Source: Pseudohalocynthiibacter aestuariivivens (GTDB lineage: Bacteria > Pseudomonadota > Alphaproteobacteria > Rhodobacterales > Rhodobacteraceae). From it: a DNA stretch of 64,000 nt. The notes beneath the pieces are model-generated. The model searched no databases. It had not been told where the DNA came from and was given only the letters and a program-made list of their open reading frames with translations. Numbering within the stretch: position 1 is the first letter of the stretch; every line of letters starts with the position of its first letter. The stretch lies in assembly GCF_011040495.1 (NCBI RefSeq), contig NZ_CP049039.1, positions 62,001-126,000 on the forward strand. Direction: 5' to 3'. A program made the translations under genes and the position numbers. Below, piece after piece: positions 42,625 to 52,316 of this stretch.

Positions 42625-44751
42625 TTAGCTGTCATAATAGGAGCTGTAGGCGCCATAGCTGTCACCATAGCCATAGCGTTTCATACCGCTCGCGCTGATT
42701 TGGGCCAAAACCAGCCCGGCCACGCGGACATTCACGCTCTCAAAAGCTCTGAGCCCTTCGAGCACCTGACGCTGTGACGTGCTGTCCCATTTTACGGTGT
42801 AGATGATGGCATCCACACATTGCCCGATGACGCGCGCATCCGGCACCGCCAGAACAGGCGGCGTGTCAATTATGATGTAGTCATATTTCTCGCGCATATT
42901 GTCCAGGAAGGATCGGAAACGCTCTGTGGAGAATACATCCGCCGGATTGGTCGTGGTCTTTTCGGCGATCAGCAGATCAGCTTGTAATGCCGGTTCGCGG
43001 ATGACCGCATTGGAGAATTCCATATCGCCCGACAGGACGGATATCAGCCCCTTGCGGTCCTTGATATCGAAATACTCGGCAAAGATGCGACGACGCATGT
43101 CGCCCTCAATCAGCAACACCTTCTTGTCCATTCTGGCCAAGTTTTGGGTGAGTGCTATGGATTGGGTTGTCTTGCCTTCGCCCGGGATTGACGAGGTGGA
43201 CATGATGATTTTTGGTGGTTGGTCGAGATTCGACAACAACACTGACGTCCGCAGATTGCGGATCGCCTCGGCGGCGGCTGAGGTGGGCTTATCCGAGAGA
43301 TACTTTAGGACGTTCTTGCGTTTGCGGGCGGGAATGGCAGGGATTTGGCCTAGGACTGAATAGCCGGTCTTTGCTTCCAGATCTTCGGCCACGCGGTATG
43401 TGTTCTGTGCAAACTCGCGGATCAGCACGATGGCAGCCCCGATTAAGAGACCCAGCACCATCGACAGGGCCAGAATGAGAGGCTTGCGCGGCGATGAAGG
43501 GCGCAAAGGGACAACAGCTTGCGACAGAACACGGCTGTCGGCCTGTTGAATGCCCTGCTGGATGCTGGTCTCTTTCAGCCGGTTGAGAAAGTATTCGTAG
43601 ATCAGACGGCTGGCCTCTGCTTCGCGCTCGAGCTGTTGCAACCTTACCAGATCTGCAGATTGCCGTTCGATCTGTGCATCTTGCGTTTTGATCGAGGATT
43701 CCAATGCTGTGATCTGGCTGTCGGCACGGGTAACGTCCAGTTGTGCACGCTCCAGCACCTGACTGAAGCGTGTGTCGAAGGCTTTGCGGTTGCCGTCTTC
43801 CATCACTCGCAGGATGCGGGTGAGCGTGGTATCGTTCGCGACTTCTGCTATCTCTTCGGGCGTGCCGGTCGCCTGAACCGCTTCCAGTTCCGCCATCCGG
43901 GCCGTGGCTGTGGCTTTGGATTGCTGCGCTTCACGCAGCCGGTCGCGAGTCTCTTTCAGCTGTCGGTTCAACCCGACTAATGCTTCAGGGCTTATCAGCG
44001 CTGTACCAGAGTTGAATTCCTTGACTTTGGCGACGGCGGTTTCCAATTCGACCTGCAGCTGGCCCACGCGTTCGCTAAGCCATTCTGTTGCCTGCTCGGT
44101 GGCGGCAAATTTCACCTCAATCTGTTCCAAGATGTAAAGTGAGGCCAATGTGTTGGCGATGGCTGCAGATTTTTCACGGTCTTTGGTGGCCGCTGTAATC
44201 TCGAAAACATAGCTTTGCCGAAGATTTGTAATCGAGATCGTATTGATTACGCTGTCGATCACGGCATCCAGACTTTCACGCTCGTGAGGCTGGCGGACGG
44301 CGGTGGGCTCGCCGCTTATCATCTCGCGTACTTGGTTGATGATCCGGCCCGGAGAGAATACCCGGGGAGGTCGCAGTGCGGGGTTAAATTCCGGATCTTC
44401 CATCAAATTGAGTTTATTGACCAATTTTTCGATCAACCCGCGTGAACGAATCACCTCGACTTCAGTGTTGATCGTGGCCTGATCGCCGGACAGGCCGGTC
44501 ATCACACTTTCCAGGTCGACCACTTGTTCCTGGCGACTTTCCAGCATGACCACGGCACTGGAGGTATAGACTGGCACGGCTTTGAAAAAAGCGTAGTACC
44601 CGCCCAAAACGATGGCAATAAAGACACAAAGTGCAATCCAGAATTTCCCGCGCCATAGCGTGCGTATAAGTTCTGTCAGATCAATCTCGGCGCTATCCTG
44701 CGGGGCAGTGATCTGGTGTGCCGGGGCTGACAACGTGCTATCTTTCATCAT
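42625..44751 (-). CDS. Wzc-type polysaccharide co-polymerase and tyrosine autokinase
   Basis: 708 residues from the ATG at 44751 (MMKDSTLSAPAHQITAPQDS). Domains in order: Wzz with the first membrane segment (ALCVFIAIVLGGYYAFFK); a long periplasmic coiled coil (roughly 220-400); a second membrane segment (LILALSMVLGLLIGAAIVLI); and a cytoplasmic BY-kinase with Walker A SSIPGEGKTTQSIAL near 520-535, Walker A' VLLIEGDMRR and Walker B YIIIDTPPVL. The C-terminus carries a Tyr cluster (YGYGDSYGAYSSYYDS) for autophosphorylation. Controls chain length and export with the Wza at 62100. Confidence 0.92.
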   Translation of the reverse strand: MMKDSTLSAPAHQITAPQDSAEIDLTELIRTLWRGKFWIALCVFIAIVLGGYYAFFKAVPVYTSSAVVMLESRQEQVVDLESVMTGLSGDQATINTEVEVIRSRGLIEKLVNKLNLMEDPEFNPALRPPRVFSPGRIINQVREMISGEPTAVRQPHERESLDAVIDSVINTISITNLRQSYVFEITAATKDREKSAAIANTLASLYILEQIEVKFAATEQATEWLSERVGQLQVELETAVAKVKEFNSGTALISPEALVGLNRQLKETRDRLREAQQSKATATARMAELEAVQATGTPEEIAEVANDTTLTRILRVMEDGNRKAFDTRFSQVLERAQLDVTRADSQITALESSIKTQDAQIERQSADLVRLQQLEREAEASRLIYEYFLNRLKETSIQQGIQQADSRVLSQAVVPLRPSSPRKPLILALSMVLGLLIGAAIVLIREFAQNTYRVAEDLEAKTGYSVLGQIPAIPARKRKNVLKYLSDKPTSAAAEAIRNLRTSVLLSNLDQPPKIIMSTSSIPGEGKTTQSIALTQNLARMDKKVLLIEGDMRRRIFAEYFDIKDRKGLISVLSGDMEFSNAVIREPALQADLLIAEKTTTNPADVFSTERFRSFLDNMREKYDYIIIDTPPVLAVPDARVIGQCVDAIIYTVKWDSTSQRQVLEGLRAFESVNVRVAGLVLAQISASGMKRYGYGDSYGAYSSYYDS

Positions 44752-45241
44752 ACCATCCGCTGTTGTTCTGGATATTGCGTCGCTTTCACATAACCGTGGT
44801 CTGATGGCAATGACACATTTTTCTGGCAAGATGTTTCGCCATTCTGGCGGCGGACATCAACTCGTTCCCGCCCATAGGCATATCGAAACTTTGCAGAGGC
44901 GGCTAGAAGAGATACTAACCGAGGTGTCTATTTTGCCAAATAGAAGAGATTCGGAGAGATGAATTTCCCCAACTTTCATGCGCTCTTGCCCAACTAAGCA
45001 CGCTGTTTTTTCTGGCAGTCGATACCTTTTTTGATTCCCCTCAGTCTCTATATGGCGCTTTACCTTACTCTATGGCGCGCTCACTCTGCTGAGCCAGATT
45101 CACGATGTGTTGGCACTTTTCCTGTTGATAATATGCCTCGGGGCGGGAACTTGCCGGTTCCTGTGATTTCTCTGGTAGCTTTTACCGAGGCTTAATTACT
45201 GACTCTATAGGATCACGCTGCGCTTTCAGCCTTGGTCCCTC
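44752..45241. other. 490-base divergent promoter region
   Basis: Separates the leftward kinase gene from the rightward sugar transferase gene. It is less GC-rich than the flanks and must contain both promoters. I could not identify a clear -35/-10 pair or a regulator site. No gene is seen. Confidence 0.4.
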
Positions 45242-45895
45242 ATGCCGACATCATGCCAGCATACTGTCGATTGCCCGCCTCGAACTGTATGGTTCGACCC
45301 CAAGCGGTGTACGGATATTTTGTTGCTGCTGGTGTTAGCGCCGCTGTTGCTGCCACTGGGGCTAGGGGTGGCGGGGGTTTTGGCCCTGCAAGGGGCGCCG
45401 GTTTTGCATGCGCAATGGCGAGTCGGGCGGCACGGCCGGATGTTTCGTCTGTGGAAATTCCGCACGATGCACCCCGGAGCCGAGGCTGCCTTGCCTGTTT
45501 TTCTGGCCGAGAATGGCCGAATGGCACATCTATGGCGCCGTCACCGCAAACTCCCTGACGATCCGCGTGTCACATCCTTGGGTCGACTCTTGCGTCGCTA
45601 TAGCCTGGATGAATTGCCGCAGCTCTGGAATGTCCTGATCGGCGAGATGAGCCTTGTTGGCCCTCGTCCTGTCCCATGGGACGAATTGTATGCGCATTAT
45701 GGCACAGCAATGCCTGGTTACCTGTCCTGCCGTCCGGGTCTTTCGGGGTTGTGGCAAGTTTCGGGGCGCAACCGGTTGCCCTATGCGCAGCGGGTTGAAC
45801 TTGACTGTTACTATGTCCGCAATCACAGTCTGGGACTTGATCTTGTGATCATCTTGCGCACCGTCGGTAGTGTGCTGTGTGGGACCGGCTGCTGA
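45242..45895 (+). CDS. polyprenyl-phosphate sugar-1-phosphate transferase
   Basis: 217 residues, catalytic-domain type (as ExoY or PglC-like, not the five-TM WbaP form). A membrane segment (ILLLLVLAPLLLPLGLGVAG) is followed by WKFRTMHPGAE, RYSLDELPQLWNVLIGEMSL, VGPRPVPWDE and RPGLSGLWQVSGRN, all standard for the family. Begins glycan synthesis by loading the first sugar phosphate on undecaprenyl phosphate. A second enzyme of this kind is at 50533. Confidence 0.92.
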   Translation: MPTSCQHTVDCPPRTVWFDPKRCTDILLLLVLAPLLLPLGLGVAGVLALQGAPVLHAQWRVGRHGRMFRLWKFRTMHPGAEAALPVFLAENGRMAHLWRRHRKLPDDPRVTSLGRLLRRYSLDELPQLWNVLIGEMSLVGPRPVPWDELYAHYGTAMPGYLSCRPGLSGLWQVSGRNRLPYAQRVELDCYYVRNHSLGLDLVIILRTVGSVLCGTGC

Positions 45896-46020
45896 GATTT
45901 CCGCCACTTGATTTTGGTTAAAGGAACCCTCGATACCAAAGATCAGCTATGGGTTCTGACGGCCTTCTGAATACCGAAAAACATCCGATTACCCCCACCA
46001 CTGAAAACAGCCCAAATGCC

Positions 46021-47151
46021 TCAGTAGGCATTGGTTTTTGACAAGGTGGCGGGGTTCAAAGTCAGACCTTTCAGGATGTCTCGCAAGCGGGTCGCCGTGT
46101 GTCCGTCGCCATAGAGATTGACATATGGACCACGCCCCAGAGTCAGAGCCTGTTGCAGGGCATCGGAAACACTTTGTGCTGTGATATCGGGGCAATCGAC
46201 GACATTCGCGTTGCGTTGGCGGCCATTCTGGCGGGATCCGATGTTGAGGCAGGGCAGATTAAAGCTGGCCGTTTCAATGATCCCCGAGGAACTGTTGCCG
46301 ATCAAAAGGTCCAGGTTGGCCATACATTCCAGATAGGTATCACGCTCCAGGTGATCCCTGACGGTAAACCGGCCATCGTCGGGCAACTGGTCGAGCACCA
46401 TATCAATTGCCGCGCCGCCGGCATCGGAGTTCGGTCGCAGGATGATGCCGCCACAATCCTGTTCAGTCAGCGCCGCGATGACGGTCGCGACTTGCGCGGC
46501 CGCCTGATCTGCCTCCTGGACCACCGGGTGGAACACCATCATCATCCGGTGCGCCGCAGGTGCCAGCCCAAAGCGGTCATCGAACCAGCCGGGTACATGG
46601 TGACGATCCTGCGTCAGCCCGACCAGCCCGGGCGCGCCGACGGTCCAGATATGGTCTGGATGCTCGCCCATACGCACAAGGCGGTCCTGGGATTCATCCG
46701 TGGCTGGAAAGTGGAAATGGCAGAGCTTTGAGATCGCGTGGCGGAAACTCTCGTCAAGCGTTCCGGACACTTCGCCACCATGCAGATGGCCGACGAAAAT
46801 GCCCAGATGCACAGCAGCAAGGGCTGCGGCCAGCATTTCGCCACGGTCCCCGAGCACCAGTGCTATGTCGGGGCGGTTTTGCTGCCAGAAGGACACCAGC
46901 CCGCTGAGCTCCGTTGACAGCGCCTGTGCCATCTCGGCACCGCTCACGCCGCTCAGCGAGACAGGGATTTCGTGAACAACCGGCAGACCGCTGGCCTCAA
47001 TATCAGACAGAGTCTGTCCGTAGCGCGCCACAAGGTGCTGGCCGGTCGCAATGATCCCGACTTCAAACCCCTCTGTCTGGTGGAGAAGTTGCAGAGTCTT
47101 TTCCATCAGCCCAAAATCGGCGCGGCTTCCGGTGACATAATGTATTTTCAT
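46021..47151 (-). CDS. hydrolysing UDP-sugar 2-epimerase (NeuC/LegG-like)
   Basis: 376 residues. GT-B-fold epimerase: start VTGSRADFGLMEKTLQLLH, active-site region GDRGEMLAAALAAVHLGIFV and GHLHGGEVSGTLDE, then IGNSSSGIIETASF. These match hydrolysing 2-epimerases that give ManNAc (sialic acid) or diacetamido-trideoxymannose (legionaminic acid). It directly overlaps the CMP-transferase gene upstream. Choice between NeuC and LegG cannot be made from motifs; the aminotransferase nearby favours the legionaminic type. Confidence 0.9.
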   Translation of the reverse strand: MKIHYVTGSRADFGLMEKTLQLLHQTEGFEVGIIATGQHLVARYGQTLSDIEASGLPVVHEIPVSLSGVSGAEMAQALSTELSGLVSFWQQNRPDIALVLGDRGEMLAAALAAVHLGIFVGHLHGGEVSGTLDESFRHAISKLCHFHFPATDESQDRLVRMGEHPDHIWTVGAPGLVGLTQDRHHVPGWFDDRFGLAPAAHRMMMVFHPVVQEADQAAAQVATVIAALTEQDCGGIILRPNSDAGGAAIDMVLDQLPDDGRFTVRDHLERDTYLECMANLDLLIGNSSSGIIETASFNLPCLNIGSRQNGRQRNANVVDCPDITAQSVSDALQQALTLGRGPYVNLYGDGHTATRLRDILKGLTLNPATLSKTNAY

Positions 47152-47828
47152 GCGGGTCTCTTCTTGATGCCGGCGCTTACGAGGGCCTCGGCCAGTTCGA
47201 ACTCATCCAGCTCGTCGATATCGATGCTGTCGGTGAAACGCATGACATATCCCCGCGTCGCCGTGTCGTGAAATTGGGCGTGTTGTCGGAACAGCCCGCA
47301 GTTCTGCAGGTAAATCGCTCCGTTCGGGCGGTAGGGGGGGCTATCGTCATGCAACACGGCCTGCGCGGACAGGGCTGGATGCAGCATGCCGTCGCTATCC
47401 ATGTTCAGAGCCCAGCCAAGCGGCTTTCCCGCAACGATGCCCATCACAGAAGAGCATCCGTGACCCCGCAGTGCCAACGCTTCGCGCATATGCTCTGCGG
47501 TGCGGAAGGGCGATGTTGGCTGCATCAGCATGAAAGAGGCCGCATCGGGCAGCTTCAGCAGGTCAATGGCATGGCGCACCACATCTGCAGAGCAGGCGGT
47601 GTCGCTGGCAAGAACTGCCGGGCGATCGATGACGCGCGCGCCCGCATCCTGCGCGCAGGCCGAGATCCCGGAATCGTCGGTTGTGACGACAATCTCGTCA
47701 AAGATCGAGGCTTCAATGGCGGCCCGGATCGTCCAAGCGATCAGCGGAAGCCCCCCCAGAGGCCGTATATTCTTGCCCGGTAACCGTTTGGAGCCCCCGC
47801 GCGCTGGAATTACAGCAACTAAATCCAT
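47148..47828 (-). CDS. acylneuraminate-type cytidylyltransferase (NeuA/LegF-like)
   Basis: 226 residues. The CMP-nonulosonate synthetase signature AVIPARGGSKRLPGKNIRPL is intact, followed by SIFDEIVVTTDDSGISACAQ and LMQPTSPFRTAEHM. Activates the nonulosonic acid as CMP-sugar for transfer. It shares a four-base overlap with the epimerase gene; both face away from the flippase gene at 47911, so a divergent promoter lies in between. Confidence 0.92.
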   Translation of the reverse strand: MDLVAVIPARGGSKRLPGKNIRPLGGLPLIAWTIRAAIEASIFDEIVVTTDDSGISACAQDAGARVIDRPAVLASDTACSADVVRHAIDLLKLPDAASFMLMQPTSPFRTAEHMREALALRGHGCSSVMGIVAGKPLGWALNMDSDGMLHPALSAQAVLHDDSPPYRPNGAIYLQNCGLFRQHAQFHDTATRGYVMRFTDSIDIDELDEFELAEALVSAGIKKRPA

Positions 47829-47910
47829 TTCACTTCGTGCCTAATAATCCGTTTCTATTCTCGTATAACTGATGCATAGAGCGGGTTCCTAGAGGCAATA
47901 TCAGCCTTGG

Positions 47911-49458
47911 ATGAAAACGCTTGGGCCAGACACATGGCCACTCTGTAGTTGGGGATCGATTTTGGCCCGTTCTGTTCTGGTGACATCTGCGCTAATTGGC
48001 CTTGTCTTGCTGCTCAGCCGTCTCACAGGATTCCTGCGTGAACTACTGCTCGCATCCCAGCTGGGTGTCGGGAAGACATCTGATGCGGCTGTTTTGATGC
48101 TGACCTTCCCGGATTTCATGGTTGGATTCCTGTTGGCCGGGGGACTCAGCGCTGCCATCGTACCGGCCCTGAAGAAAAGCGTCGGCACCGCGCGCATCAG
48201 GTTGTTTCGGCGCATCGCGATGTTGACGGTGTTGCTGTTTTCCTTGCTGGCCGTCGGCATGGCGCTCACGGCGGACACGATCATCGCCCTCATGGCGCCG
48301 GCATTGATCAGCAATCCCATTCCCGGATTTGCAGACGCGTTCCGGGTAAGCCTGCTGGCGCTGCCGGTGGTCGCCTATGTCGGTGCGCAAACCAGCTATC
48401 TGAACACGGTCGGGCGCTTTGTGCTGCCTAATATCAGTGTTCTGATCTTCAATCTGATTATCTGTTTTTATCTGGCGTTTTTTGTGTCCGCCACGGGTGG
48501 GCTGATGGGGCTTGCGCTCATTCTGGTTATCGCCACGTTGACGCGCTTGGGGTCGCAGATGATCTTTGCTCCCGAGACATTGAGGCGCCTGCCTCAGGAG
48601 GTCTCCAGTCCGGGCAACCTTGTGACATTCGATCTGCTGAAGAAATTCATCTTTGGAGTCATCAGCTATGGCGTGATCGTCGGAGCTCCGATCATATTTC
48701 GCTCAATCTATGCCACGGGCGGCGAAGGATATCTTGCAGTTTTCAGCTTTGCGAAGAAGTTGTTCGACCTTCCTACCGCACTGATGGTGGCACCGCTGGT
48801 TACCATTCTACTGCCCAAGCTGGCGGCCATGGTGAATGCAGATGATGGTGATGTAAAAGACCATGTGCAGCAAGCCCTTACCGCGGGGCTGGCCTTTGTC
48901 GGCATCATTGCAATCAGCGGGCTGATCTTCATGCCGATGATCGCCGATCTGATTTACTTGCATGGGGCGATGACCCCGGCAGGTACAGCACATATCACCC
49001 TTCTGGCACAGCTATTCTTCCTTGCATTGCCATTCTACGCGATGATGCATCTTGGGGCGATTGCCCTCAGTGCTCAGGGCCGTGTCGGCACGGTGCTGAC
49101 AAATACGCTGATTGCTTTAGGTCTCAGCTTCGCAGTGACTTTCTTCCTGCAGCTTACGTTCAACACACTTAGCGCACCAGTCGGGTTCGTGGCGTTTCAC
49201 ATCTTTGCGGGGATCCTGAATATCGGAGTGATCCTGGGCAAGCGCTGTCTGATCTGGGGAACTTGGCACGGGATATTCTGGGGGGTCATAAAGACGGGTA
49301 TCGCAGCGACGCCCTTTGTCCTTTACAGGATCTGGTTTCCGGAACTGTCGTCCTTCTGGCTGGATATTGGTCTGCTCATTTTGTGTGGTCTGTGCCTGAG
49401 TGCTGTCAATCTAAGTGCTTTCCGTGTCCTGCATCATATGCGTATAGATACGACCTGA
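47911..49458 (+). CDS. MurJ/MviN-type lipid-linked oligosaccharide flippase
   Basis: 515 residues with about 14 membrane segments and the MurJ family features TGFLRELLLASQLGVGKTSD and LAGGLSAAIVPALKKS near the N-terminus. As the only flippase-like gene in the locus it probably translocates the glycan repeat (Wzx role), not the peptidoglycan precursor. The start is uncertain: an in-frame TTG about 17 codons later is possible. Confidence 0.87.
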   Translation: MKTLGPDTWPLCSWGSILARSVLVTSALIGLVLLLSRLTGFLRELLLASQLGVGKTSDAAVLMLTFPDFMVGFLLAGGLSAAIVPALKKSVGTARIRLFRRIAMLTVLLFSLLAVGMALTADTIIALMAPALISNPIPGFADAFRVSLLALPVVAYVGAQTSYLNTVGRFVLPNISVLIFNLIICFYLAFFVSATGGLMGLALILVIATLTRLGSQMIFAPETLRRLPQEVSSPGNLVTFDLLKKFIFGVISYGVIVGAPIIFRSIYATGGEGYLAVFSFAKKLFDLPTALMVAPLVTILLPKLAAMVNADDGDVKDHVQQALTAGLAFVGIIAISGLIFMPMIADLIYLHGAMTPAGTAHITLLAQLFFLALPFYAMMHLGAIALSAQGRVGTVLTNTLIALGLSFAVTFFLQLTFNTLSAPVGFVAFHIFAGILNIGVILGKRCLIWGTWHGIFWGVIKTGIAATPFVLYRIWFPELSSFWLDIGLLILCGLCLSAVNLSAFRVLHHMRIDTT

Positions 49459-49490
49459 CCCGCGCAGCAAAACCACGTACAGAGGGATTC

Positions 49491-50495
49491 ATGAAGATCT
49501 CAAAACACAGCTTTGTCGGCTTTCTGATTGTGCTGCCTCTGATTCTGGCGGTTATTTCGGGCCTGAAGACCTATGATATCTGGCCTCAAATCACCTATAT
49601 GTGGCAATCACGACTACCTTTGCTGACCGGGTTTCAGGAATTCGGGGCTCATGGCCTGAGATACGCCTTGATGTATCCGATCATGTGGTCATCCGAATAC
49701 ACAGGAATATCGGCTGACAAGGTGTTTTCCTATGTGATCTTGGTGATCGTCTATTTCACCGGCCGCAACTGCATCGAAGCGATCCGACTTTGTCGGCCGG
49801 GTTTCCGTCAGAACGTCATGTCCAGTCTGATCGTCTTTGGCGGGTTGGTCGGTCTCTTTTTTCTGATGAACGGACGCATATCCGTTGCCTTTCTGGGATA
49901 TTCGCTTTTGTTGCGTGCCCTGCTTGAATCGCGCCGGAGCGCGCGCATTAGCCTGAAGTCCGGGATGATGATGTTATGCGGTGTAATCTTGTGCGGGGTC
50001 AGCAGTGGGGTGCTGGTGTCAGCCGTCGGTGTTTTTCTGATGACCCTGGGGATCAATATTGCGCCGGTTGTCGCCCGGATGCAGCTAACCCGAACGAACA
50101 TCATTCTTCTGCTGGTCACCACCCTGCTGATCTATACCATAGGCAATTCAGTGGTGATCGGAATGATCAAGAACCTTACCTTCTATGGTGGCATTGCAGA
50201 AATGCTGCATCACGGGTACGGACGCATCCTCCTGAATGTTATCCAAGGTGTCCCTAGCTGGCTTTTTGTAACGGTTCTGATAGCCATTATCCTGCTTGGC
50301 ATACGCCTGCTGAAACTGGTCCGCTATCCACATCTTACGGCTATTTTTCTGTTTGCTTGCGCCTGTGGCGCGTTCGGCTTTTCTACCTTGTCCATTGCCG
50401 CCGTCCCCGGCCTGGTTCTTGTTACGCTTTATGTTTCCAAGACAGGAGTGTCCCCGTCGCGGACCATTGCGCCTTCTGCATTGCATCGCACATAA
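49491..50495 (+). CDS. polytopic membrane protein, possible polymerase
   Basis: 334 residues from the ATG at 49491, fixed by AGAGGG six bases upstream. About nine hydrophobic segments, starting FVGFLIVLPLILAVISG, with a large polar loop in the first third (YDIWPQITYMWQSRLPLLTG). No recognised family. The position between flippase and sugar transferase is where a Wzy-type polymerase often sits, and such proteins diverge rapidly, but no signature proves it. Confidence 0.65.
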   Translation: MKISKHSFVGFLIVLPLILAVISGLKTYDIWPQITYMWQSRLPLLTGFQEFGAHGLRYALMYPIMWSSEYTGISADKVFSYVILVIVYFTGRNCIEAIRLCRPGFRQNVMSSLIVFGGLVGLFFLMNGRISVAFLGYSLLLRALLESRRSARISLKSGMMMLCGVILCGVSSGVLVSAVGVFLMTLGINIAPVVARMQLTRTNIILLLVTTLLIYTIGNSVVIGMIKNLTFYGGIAEMLHHGYGRILLNVIQGVPSWLFVTVLIAIILLGIRLLKLVRYPHLTAIFLFACACGAFGFSTLSIAAVPGLVLVTLYVSKTGVSPSRTIAPSALHRT

Positions 50496-50532
50496 AGCGG
50501 ACTATCCGGCACCATCATAATCAGAGCCTTCC

Positions 50533-51195
50533 ATGCCCTTACGTGAAACCACCAATCCACTGCCTTCCGACATCGCGACCTATCGCCCTGCCGATACGTT
50601 GATGCGGATAACAGATCTGATCCTGGCTTTGGGTTTATTTGCTGTCACAGCCATTCCGATGCTTGTGATCGCTATTTTGATCCGCGTTGAGGATCGCGGC
50701 CCGATCCTGTTTCGCCAGCCCCGTGTTGGACGAAACCGTGCACGGTTCAGCATCGCAAAGTTTCGCACGATGACCCATGATACGTCCCGGTTCATCGGCG
50801 GTACTGGTGGTGAAAACATCAGCGCCGAGGATCGCGCACAGTTCCAGACGACCGTTCCGGGGGATACCCGGATCACCCGTATAGGCCGCGTTCTACGGCC
50901 CTTGCATCTGGATGAACTGCCGCAGGTGCTGAATGTGCTGAAGGGAGACATGTCGTTGGTCGGTGTACGACCCGATGTGCCGGTCATGCAGGCCGATTAT
51001 ACGCAGGAGGAATGGATTTTGCGCCATATGCTCCGCCCCGGTATCACCGGGCTGGCCCAAATCGACCCCAGTGTCGATAGCATGGCCGCGCGGACCGCGC
51101 AGGATCTAGAATGGGTGCAGAACCGTAGCTATGGGATGTATCTGCGCATCCTGCTGGGCACGGTCAAGAAGGTGGTAAAGCGCAACAGCCTTTGA
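50533..51195 (+). CDS. second polyprenyl-phosphate sugar-1-phosphate transferase
   Basis: 220 residues. One membrane segment (LILALGLFAVTAIPMLVIAI), then FSIAKFRTMTHDT, RPLHLDELPQVLNVLKGDMS, LVGVRPDVPVMQADYTQ and LRPGITGLAQIDPS. Same family as the gene at 45242 but only moderately similar, so probably a different sugar substrate or a second glycan. Follows the membrane protein by 37 bases in the same operon. Confidence 0.9.
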   Translation: MPLRETTNPLPSDIATYRPADTLMRITDLILALGLFAVTAIPMLVIAILIRVEDRGPILFRQPRVGRNRARFSIAKFRTMTHDTSRFIGGTGGENISAEDRAQFQTTVPGDTRITRIGRVLRPLHLDELPQVLNVLKGDMSLVGVRPDVPVMQADYTQEEWILRHMLRPGITGLAQIDPSVDSMAARTAQDLEWVQNRSYGMYLRILLGTVKKVVKRNSL

Positions 51196-51233
51196 CTGTA
51201 TACGCAGGCCTTATTGCAGGGTCCCAACGCAGA

Positions 51234-52289
51234 CTAGCGGATGTGATCCATCGACAGCATGTCGTCTACCGCCACATCACAGGTCAGGGGTGATCCAAGA
51301 AACAGATCGATCCGGTTCGGCGCGATACCCGTGCCGGGTCGCTTCGCGGTCAGGTCGGCTTCATCCAGAACATGGCCTGCCTTTAGATTCCGCCGAAAAA
51401 CCAGGCTTTTGCGCGCCACTGCCTGCACGTTCGCCTCGGCGGCATTCGGGCGCTTGACGCCATCACCCAGCCCGGTTTCGATCGCACGCAGGATTTGCAC
51501 GAGATGGGCGAAATCAGCAGGCTCGCTTGAGGCTGAGTGATCGGGGCCTTCCATGGTGCGATCCAGTGTAAAGTGCTTTTCCAGAACGGCCATGCCGAGG
51601 GCACGCGCCGCAACCGCGGCATAGGGGCCGACAGTGTGATCCGAAAACCCGACAGGGCGGCCGAAAACTCGCGACATGGCGGGCATGCAGCGCAGGTTCT
51701 GATCCTCAATGCGCGCGGGATAATTGCTGACGCATTGCAAGACCACAACATCGTCGCAGCCCTCAGTTGTTAGCAGATCGAGCGCCGCGGCGATCTCGGT
51801 CAGACTCCCCATGCCGGTGGACAGCAGGATCGGCAAGCCGGACCTGGCCGCCTGCCGCAAGAGACCGGTATTATTCAGCTCGCCCGATGGCCATTTGAGG
51901 CAGATCGGGTCAAGCCCGATCACCGTTTCAAGGCTGTGCGGATCGAAGGCAGTCGACATGAAATCAATCCCAGCATCGGCACAATGACGGCGCAGGGCGT
52001 GAAAATCATCCCCGGTCAATTCGAGTGCACGCAGCATGTCGCTCTGACTGCCGCCGCCGGTTTTGTCCTGCTGGTAGGAAGCCTTGGGTGCGGAGGACAG
52101 AACAAGATCGTCGGTGCGGTAGGTCTGGAACTTGACCGCGTCGACACCGGCCGCGGCGGCGGCATCGATCATCTTGTGGGCCAGATCGATATCACCGTTA
52201 TGGTTCACTCCGACTTCGGCAATCACGTAACAGGGACGGTCTGCCGCAACAGTACGATTTCCCAGCTGGATGGAAGGTTCAGATGTCAT
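51234..52289 (-). CDS. nonulosonic acid synthase (NeuB/LegI-like)
   Basis: 351 residues. The TIM-barrel condensing enzyme begins YVIAEVGVNHNGDIDLAHKM and DAVKFQTYRTDDLV, with WPSGELNNTGLL and GFSDHTVGPYAAVAARALG later. A C-terminal SAF antifreeze-like domain starts about KSLVFRRNLKAGHVLDEADL. Condenses the hexosamine released by the epimerase at 46021 with PEP. First of the convergent set facing the sugar transferase at 50533. Confidence 0.92.
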   Translation of the reverse strand: MTSEPSIQLGNRTVAADRPCYVIAEVGVNHNGDIDLAHKMIDAAAAAGVDAVKFQTYRTDDLVLSSAPKASYQQDKTGGGSQSDMLRALELTGDDFHALRRHCADAGIDFMSTAFDPHSLETVIGLDPICLKWPSGELNNTGLLRQAARSGLPILLSTGMGSLTEIAAALDLLTTEGCDDVVVLQCVSNYPARIEDQNLRCMPAMSRVFGRPVGFSDHTVGPYAAVAARALGMAVLEKHFTLDRTMEGPDHSASSEPADFAHLVQILRAIETGLGDGVKRPNAAEANVQAVARKSLVFRRNLKAGHVLDEADLTAKRPGTGIAPNRIDLFLGSPLTCDVAVDDMLSMDHIR

Positions 52290-52316
52290 CGGGTCCTCGT
52301 GCTTTGCAAATACTGA

